A stretch of DNA of 64,000 nt from Rhizophagus clarus (taxonomy: Eukaryota > Glomeromycota > Glomeromycetes > Glomerales > Glomeraceae), in assembly GCA_015698045.1 (NCBI GenBank), contig BLAL01000075.1, positions 496,001 through 560,000 of the forward strand, read 5' to 3'. The position numbers and the translations under genes are program-made. Positions 58,087-64,000 of the stretch are shown in pieces (the stretch's first letter is position 1; each line of letters starts with the position of its first letter). The notes beneath the pieces were generated by a model. It saw only the letters and a program-made list of their open reading frames with translations. It ran no database searches and was not told the DNA's origin.

Positions 58087-59569
58087 TTCAATAATTTTTT
58101 TTTCTAATTCAAATAGAAGAAAAGAAGAGAAAAACTAAAAAAAAAACAAAATAAAAGAGAACCAAAAAGCATAAATCAAAATAATTCAATAATTTTCTTT
58201 TTACTCATTAAATCTAGTCTTAAATAGATTTATGTTATTTGATTATATAATAAATTGAATCAATCATCCGTATGCAGTTTAATTAAAAGTTAATCAAAAA
58301 TTTAATAAGCTAGGTTCAAAATTGATTTGTGTTTACGTTTATTTTTAAAAAAACTTTAATTGAAACAAATTTAATCTAATCCGTTCTGCATGCGAGACAA
58401 TGTATTTCTATTTTATTTGTTACATATCAGATATATTAGAGGATTAATTTATAATTTGAAAATACGTAATGACTAATAACAAACATGTGATCCGATTATT
58501 ATCATTTAAAAAATCGTACAAATATCGGGTAACCGATATATATTAGCCAACATATCGGGGACTAAAAGTTTAAATATCGGGGTCTTTGATAATTATAATT
58601 TTAGACATATTTTGAGATGTGACAAATCGGGTGTCCGATATGTATAAAAATCCGATATGTATCTGATTAGTCACTGATATATAGACGCCCGATATGTACC
58701 CGATAGTATTGATTTTGACCAGTGTAAAATCGTTCTTTCATTAAAACGATTTAAATAAAAATATAAATCATTTTTTTTTTATTAAACAATTCTAAAAAAA
58801 CTGTTAAAATCATTTTTTTATTAAAATGATTTTAAAAAGAACTGTTAAAGTCGTTCTTTCATTAAAACGATTTTAAAAAAATGTAAAATTGTTTTTTTTA
58901 TTAAACGATTTTAAAAAAGCGTAAAATCGTTTTTTTATTAAAACGATTTTAAAAAAGCGTAAAATCATTTTTTTATTAAAACGATTTTAAAAAAACCTGT
59001 TAAAAATCATTTTTTTATTAAAACGATTTTAAAAATACTGTTAAAAATCGTTTTTTTATTAAAACGATTTTAAAAATACTGTTAAAAATCATTTTTTTAT
59101 TAAAATGATTTTTAAAAAATACGTTAAAAATCGTTCTTTCATTAAAACGATTTTTAAAAAAAACGTAGAATTATTTTTTTATTAACTGTTAACGATTTTA
59201 AAATCATTTTTTTTTTATTGTTATCTAAATCCAAATTTGGTCAGATTTGGATCGAATTCAGGTCAGATTCGGATCAAACTCAAATTGGATTTGGATTTTA
59301 AATTTAGGTCTGCAGATCAGATTCAGATTTTAAATATATATCTGAATTACAGATCCAAATTTAAAATTGATAGATCTGGATCCGTCAGATCAGATTTAAA
59401 TCTGGTAAAATCTGATCTGATCTGATCTGTGCGGAACCCTACAAATACATATTTAACTTATCCCTATTTTTAAGTCTATTATACAAACTTATTCATATGA
59501 CATATTGGAAATTTATATAGTATTTTTATACAAATCTGGATTCCTGTATTATATGTATTCTTCAGAATC

Positions 59570-61060
59570 CTGTTCATATAGAAAGGATTCGCATGGGATT
59601 CTTTAATAGAAAATTTTTTTGAGAAATTTTCTAAGAGTTTATATGGGAAGAGTTCGTATAAGTCTATAAGATATCTGATAGGAAATTTTTTTTTGAGAGA
59701 TTTTTTAAGATTCGTATAGAATATATTTGATAAATAGATTTTTTTTTGATTTCTAAGAGTTCATATGGGTATCTGATAAAAAATTTTTTTTTTGGGATTT
59801 TCTAAGTTTATATGGAAAGAGTTTGTATTTTTCAAGAGTTTATATGAAAAGCGTTTGTATAGGATATTTTTAATAGAAAAAATTTTTTTAAGAGATTTTC
59901 TAAGAGTTATATAAAAAGGATTCATATGGGATATTTTAATAAAGATTTTCCAAGTGTTCATATGGTAAGGGTTCATATGGGATATCTTTGATAGAAAATT
60001 TTTTTTAAGAGATTTTCTAAGAGTTCGTATAAAAAGAGTTCAGAAAAGTTTGTATAGGATATCTGATACAAAATTTTTTTTAAATTTTTTAGGGTTCATA
60101 TAGAAAAGATTCGTATAGAATTTTTTGATAGAAAATTTTTTTGAGAGATTTTTAAAAGTTCATATGAAAAAGGTTTGTATGGGATTCTTTGATAGAAAAT
60201 TTTTTTTTAAGAGATTTTCTTAGAGTTCGTGTGAGAAGAGTTTGTATGGGATATTTTGAAAAGATTTTTCAAGTATTCATATGGGAAAGGTTTATATGGG
60301 ATATTTGATAGAAAATTCTTTTTGAGATTTTCTAAGAGTTCATATGGAAAGAGTTCATATGAGATACCTGATAGAAAATTTTTTTATGAAATTTTTTAGG
60401 GTTCGTATGAAAAGGATTCGCATGGGATTCTTTGATAGAAAATTTTTTTGAGAGATTTTTTAAGAGTTCATATAGGAAGGGTTTGTATGGGTCTATAGGA
60501 TATCTGATAGGAAATTTTTTTTTTGAGAGATTTCCTAAGATTCATATAGGATATATTTGATAAATAGATTTTTTTTTTTTGATTTCTAAGAGTTTATATA
60601 GGTATCTGATAGAAAATTTTTTTTGGAATTTTCTAAGTTTATATGAAAAAAGTTCATATTTTTCAAGAGTTCATATAGGAAGCGTTCACATGGGATTTTT
60701 TAATAGAAAATTTTTTTTTGAAAGATTTCTAAAAGTTTATATGGAAAAGGTTCGTATGGGATTCTTTGATAGAAAATTTTTTTTAAGAGATTTTCTAAGA
60801 GTTCATATAGGAGTTCGTATGAGATATCTAATAGAAAATTTTTTTGTGAAATTTTTTAGGGTTCATATGGAAAGGATTCACATGGAATTCTTTAATAAAA
60901 ATTTTTTGGAAGAGTTTTCTAAGATTCGTATAGAATATTTTTGATAAATTGATTTTTTTTTTATTTCTAAGAGTTCGTATGGGTTATCTGATAGAAAAAT
61001 TTTTCTTAAAAGATTTTCTAAGAGTTCATATAGAAAGGTTCGTATAGAACTAATCAAAAT
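59570..61060. repeat. Minisatellite of TTCATATGGGA units, right block
   Basis: Same family and orientation as 35200-36135, with GATAGAAAATTTTTTT and CTAAGAGTTCATATGG. Part of the outer element. ORFs here come from the repeat. Confidence 0.75.
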
Positions 61061-61622
61061 TTAGTCTGATCTTATACACGTAACCTGAGATTAACATGCA
61101 TATAAATAACCAAACGTGACTCTGTTTATTTTTCAAAAAATATACACTCTTTCTTTTCTGTTTTCTTATTACTCTCATTACATTTTACAGGTATATTAAT
61201 TATTGTATTTTTGTTTACTAACTATATTTTATTTATAATATTAACTTTACTTTTTTTTAATATTACTAATGTTATTCTTTTTTTTATATTTTACTAACAT
61301 CATCACGTATTTTATTTCTTTTTTTTTTATAAATTTTATCAAACTCTTTATAATACTAACTTTTTGTATTTGTGTATTTTATTATAATTATTACTAACTT
61401 TTTATATTTACGCTTTACTATTTATTTATTAAATATTACTAATTTTATCAGTCATATACTAATATATTATTATAATGAATGTTTTTATTTTAAATACTTA
61501 TTAATATAAATAAAGATACTATGTATTTTATTTGTAATTTTAAATATTATGTGCTATAATAAATTTTATTATTCGTCATATGATTCTATAAAAATTGGTC
61601 TTTTAACTATCAATTAACTATA
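61061..61622. other. Outer-element interior, AT-rich
   Basis: Words ACTAAC-TTT-TTTATATTT recur every 60-80 bp on the plus strand (61190-61480). No gene. Confidence 0.4.
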
Positions 61623-61630
61623 ATTTGACC

Positions 61631-62888
61631 TAGTGGTTAGATCCAAATATCTGTCTATCTGCATTTATCCAATCTGTGACTAAAAGGTTGGATACAGATA
61701 AGTTATTACAGATATCTGGCTATCCTAAATTTATCTGTGTTATCCATAAATACAGATAAATCTCTGTTATATGTAACAGATATTTTATGCCAAATAACTA
61801 TTTAAAAAAAATAATAAATTTTATAAAAATTCTGAACTGCCGAAACTACATATAGCCTTGACATTCATTACTAATCCAATTTTTATATGACTTAGATTAG
61901 ATTAGATAATCTTTTTTTTAGAATAGCCAAGTGTTAAAAAAACAGTTTTCCTTCTTTAAATACAGCTCCTGAAATTTGTGAGATAGTAAGTTGTGTTATG
62001 AATATAACAGTAATAATTCTTTTAATATAAGAACATTAACTAATATTCTTTTCTTTTTTTTTTTTGTAGGAATGGACTTTTTTGCAATTAATACATGGTC
62101 TTTGAAGTAATGTGAGAGGGGAGAATGTTAAAGATTCTTTTTAATATAAACATTAACTAACATTCTTTTCTTTTTATAGGCACAGAACAGCTTTTATTTT
62201 TAAAGAAAGTTTACCAGTTTGAGAATTTTCTTGGCTTGGCTTAGCTCAGCTCACTTTGGCTTAAGTTAGATTTTTTTTTCAAGCTGAGCTGGCTTATGTG
62301 GAACACTAGCTTGTAATTTCCTTTTCATAGAGTCAGTTTGTTTCAATTTCTCAATTTTGATATTTTATTTAAGAAGCAACTATTATTTATTTATTTTTTT
62401 TTACTTTTAGGATGCTGGAGTCTTTGACAAACCCAAACTTAAAAATATATAGTATGCATAAGAATTTTACTTAATTGCTTTAAAGAAATGTGTTAACATT
62501 TCTTTTTTTTTACTTTTAGAATACTAAATTCTTGGATGAACAGTGCAGCATCTTAAAGTATATTAATATGTACTGTATATCAATAATAAAGAAAACCTAA
62601 TTTTGGTTTTTATTTTAGTGTAAAGGGTTTTATTACAATAAATAAAATGTTAATAAATATTGATAAAATATTTTAATATATGTATAAATTTATTAGTGAT
62701 TGAAATTAAAAAAGTAAAAGATAGAACACTGAAATTATGCTGAACCATATAAAATTTTTAAAAATATCCATAAATATTTGTAAATATCTGTAAAATCTGT
62801 GAAAATTATCTGTAAATATAAATTGCTATCCAGATATCTGCATATCTGGATGTATATCCAGATAGATCATCCATGGATCTAACCTCTA
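61631..62888. mobile_element. 1.26-kb non-autonomous TIR element, 8-bp TSD
   Basis: Tips TAGTGGTTAGATCCA (left) and, read inward, TAGAGGTTAGATCCA (right). ATTTGACC is duplicated at 61623-61630 and 62889-62896. Subterminal words ATCTG/CAGATA recur. The inside has short exon-like blocks behind TTTTTGTAG/TTTTATAG acceptors (about 62070, 62180, 62410 and 62520) and a GGCTTAGCTCAGCTC repeat at 62240. No transposase. Confidence 0.82.
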
Positions 62889-63160
62889 ATTTGACCATAA
62901 TTTGACCATAATTTGACCATAATTTGACCATAATTTGACCATAATTTGACCATAATTTGACCATAATTTGACCATAATTTGACCATAATTTGACCATAAT
63001 TTGACCATAATTTGACCATAATTTGACCATAATTTGACCATAATTTGACCATAATTTGACCATAATTTGACCATAATTTGACCATAATTTGATCATCAAT
63101 CAACCATCAATCAACCATCAATCAACCATCAATCAACCATCAATCAACCATCAATCAACG
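62889..63160. repeat. Two adjoining 11-bp satellites
   Basis: AATTTGACCAT repeated about 18 times without a break (to about 63090), then ATCAATCAACC repeated about six times. Both have an 11-bp period. The small element at 61631-62888 inserted at the edge of the first array, using ATTTGACC of the unit as its target. Confidence 0.9.
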
Positions 63161-63372
63161 ATCATTGATCTTTCAATTGGCAACCTGATTTTTGACATCA
63201 TCCAGCATCAATCAGGTAATACGATTTATTGCCAATTGAATATTGATTCGTTTGATTGTTCATCAATCCTGATAGCTGATTGATAACTGATTGATAGCTG
63301 ATTTGACATTATTTGACCTGTGTAAGTGTCTATTAGTAAAAAAATATTAGCTAATATATGTCACTGCCCTAA

Positions 63373-64000
63373 TAACAGTTAGCATGTCATAATTTAATAA
63401 TCCAATCAACTGATGATGTTAAGAATAAATCTGAGAAACCTACTTGACCTTCAATAGGTGAAAATGAAGTCCTGTAACAGGTTCCCAATGTTCTTTACAT
63501 GTTGGTTGATACCATCTTTCAAAATTTGGAGCTTATGTCCATACAAAACAAAAAAAAATTAATATATAATTTCTTAAAATAAATCAAGTTTTCGAAACAA
63601 AAACTTACTGGGTACTATATTTCAAAATCGAACTCGAATTACTACAGAACAAGTGAAAATAAAGTTAATGAGTAATTTTCTTTATAAAAAAAAAAAAATT
63701 TGAATCAAAAAAATAAAAACATACTAAGGTATCCAGTTTTTATCCATCCGATATCTTCGAAGTTTAGGGCCGGGTTTTTATAAAAAAATAATCAAGAAAA
63801 AAAAAATGAAACATTAGTAAACGTTAAAAAAAAAATACTTAGAAAAATCCTCTTTACCAAAAATCCGTGTCCAGTAGTTCAAAGAACGACCGTCTAACCA
63901 AAATCACGCGCATCCAAAACACTAATAGAACTGGTCGTCTACAGAAGAAAAAAAATCAAGATGTTAGTAACCGTTTCGTTAAAACAATCGCAAAAAACAT
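63373..64000 (-). repeat. Exon/intron-like tandem array, right remnant
   Basis: On the minus strand, a CTTCTGTAG acceptor (about 63940) precedes a block of about 80 nt ending before GTAAAGAGG. Further joints are TTCTGTAG near 63645 and GTAAGTTTTTG near 63607. It resembles 34000-34801 on the other side of the outer element and runs beyond the window. Confidence 0.45.

Larger units (their letters stand above)
47247..58724. mobile_element. 11.5-kb CACTA (EnSpm)-like transposon, 3-bp TSD
   Basis: Tips CACTGGTCAAAATC (left) and GATTTTGACCAGTG (right) are inverted, flanked by TAA on both sides (47244-47246 and 58725-58727). CACT tips with a 3-bp duplication and a Tnp2 transposase inside are the CACTA definition. 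Subterminal regions (47270-47600, 58520-58710) carry many ACATATCGGG/CCCGATATGT words, the layout expected for accessory-protein binding sites. Contents: Tnp2 transposase (minus), divergent second gene (plus), Myb/SANT-like gene (minus), a captured uL16 exon, a hAT relic and an inverted repeat around an RGG-coding exon. Confidence 0.9.
45642..59441. mobile_element. 2.3-kb non-autonomous TIR element (13.8 kb with its insertion), 8-bp TSD
   Basis: Tips TAGGGTTCCGCA and TGCGGAACCCTA are exact complements. CAAATACA is duplicated at 45634-45641 and 59442-59449. Both ends are built of GATCAGATTCAGAT/ATCTGATC words (45655-45800, 59225-59430). The inside is a long minisatellite of AAACGATTTTAAAAAGCGTA-type units plus GCCAGAACAGA repeats at 45820-46010. 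No own transposase. The CACTA-like element at 47247-58724 landed in its minisatellite. Confidence 0.88.
34802..63372. mobile_element. Outer 28.6-kb TIR element hosting four later insertions
   Basis: TTAGGGCAGTGACATATATT at 34802 begins a 32-bp sequence that is repeated exactly, inverted, at 63341-63372. Next to each end lie words related to ATCAATCAGTCA (34950-35150 and 63090-63300). Its own sequence, once the nested elements at 36525-38214, 38742-45521, 45642-59441 and 61631-62888 are set aside, is about 5 kb. It consists of minisatellites without a gene, so it is non-autonomous. The flanks (ATATTACC left, TAACAGTT right) do not match. The target duplication is therefore absent, very short (TA) or lost, and the pairing of the two ends rests on the TIR and subterminal words. 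Confidence 0.65.

Noticed and set aside
62806-63103. ORFs reading MVKLWSNYGQI repeats
   Set aside because: Direct translation of the 11-bp satellite.
62889-63160. CRISPR array
   Set aside because: Contiguous 11-bp satellites without spacers, in a eukaryotic setting.

Overview
The window looks like a gene-poor, repeat-rich stretch of an extremely AT-rich filamentous fungal genome. Short spliceosomal introns (about 60-100 bp), endless A/T homopolymers, a Kex2-type repeat-peptide gene, a 3CxxC-type zinc-finger gene and dense families of hAT, CACTA, Helitron and LINE elements fit an arbuscular mycorrhizal fungus (Rhizophagus/Glomeromycotina type). That placement is an inference from gene families and composition; no search was run.

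Left third, 1-31.3 kb. Host genes sit in AT-rich spacer. They are the 5' part of a molybdenum-cofactor-sulfurase-like PLP enzyme (1-1768, minus), two single-pass membrane proteins (6089-7216 and 9079-9639, minus), a doubtful small membrane-protein locus (14.2-15.2 kb, minus), a secreted precursor made of 30 PYGYKR units cut at KR sites (23659-24891, minus, signal peptide on its own exon), and a ten-exon zinc-finger gene whose nine introns are all phase 0 (29103-31248, plus). Between them lie a 640-bp TIR element with 3-bp TSD (11.6 kb), a non-autonomous element with 8-bp TSD (17.8-20.1 kb), a probable non-autonomous Helitron (20.3-22.5 kb) and small MITEs (33.0 and 33.7 kb).

Right half, 34.8-63.4 kb. 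This is a nest of transposons whose order of insertion can be read from target-site duplications (TSDs). An outer element with perfect 32-bp terminal inverted repeats (TIRs; 34802-63372) was hit by four later insertions. They are a non-autonomous TIR element (36525-38214, 8-bp TSD), an ORF1-only LINE (38742-45521, 20-bp TSD) which itself received a hAT transposon (38878-43641, 8-bp TSD), a second non-autonomous TIR element (45642-59441, 8-bp TSD) which itself received an 11.5-kb CACTA-like transposon (47247-58724, 3-bp TSD), and a third small TIR element (61631-62888, 8-bp TSD). The hAT carries a BED/hAT transposase and a Myb/SANT-like gene. The CACTA-like element carries a Tnp2 transposase, a divergent second gene, another Myb/SANT-like gene and a captured exon of ribosomal protein uL16 (RPL10).

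The least expected pattern is that several unrelated-looking non-autonomous elements contain tandem arrays in which every repeat unit is a short exon-like block bounded by clean splice-site sequences (GTAAG/GTATG donors, pyrimidine tracts, TAG acceptors). The clearest is at 37.28-37.83 kb.
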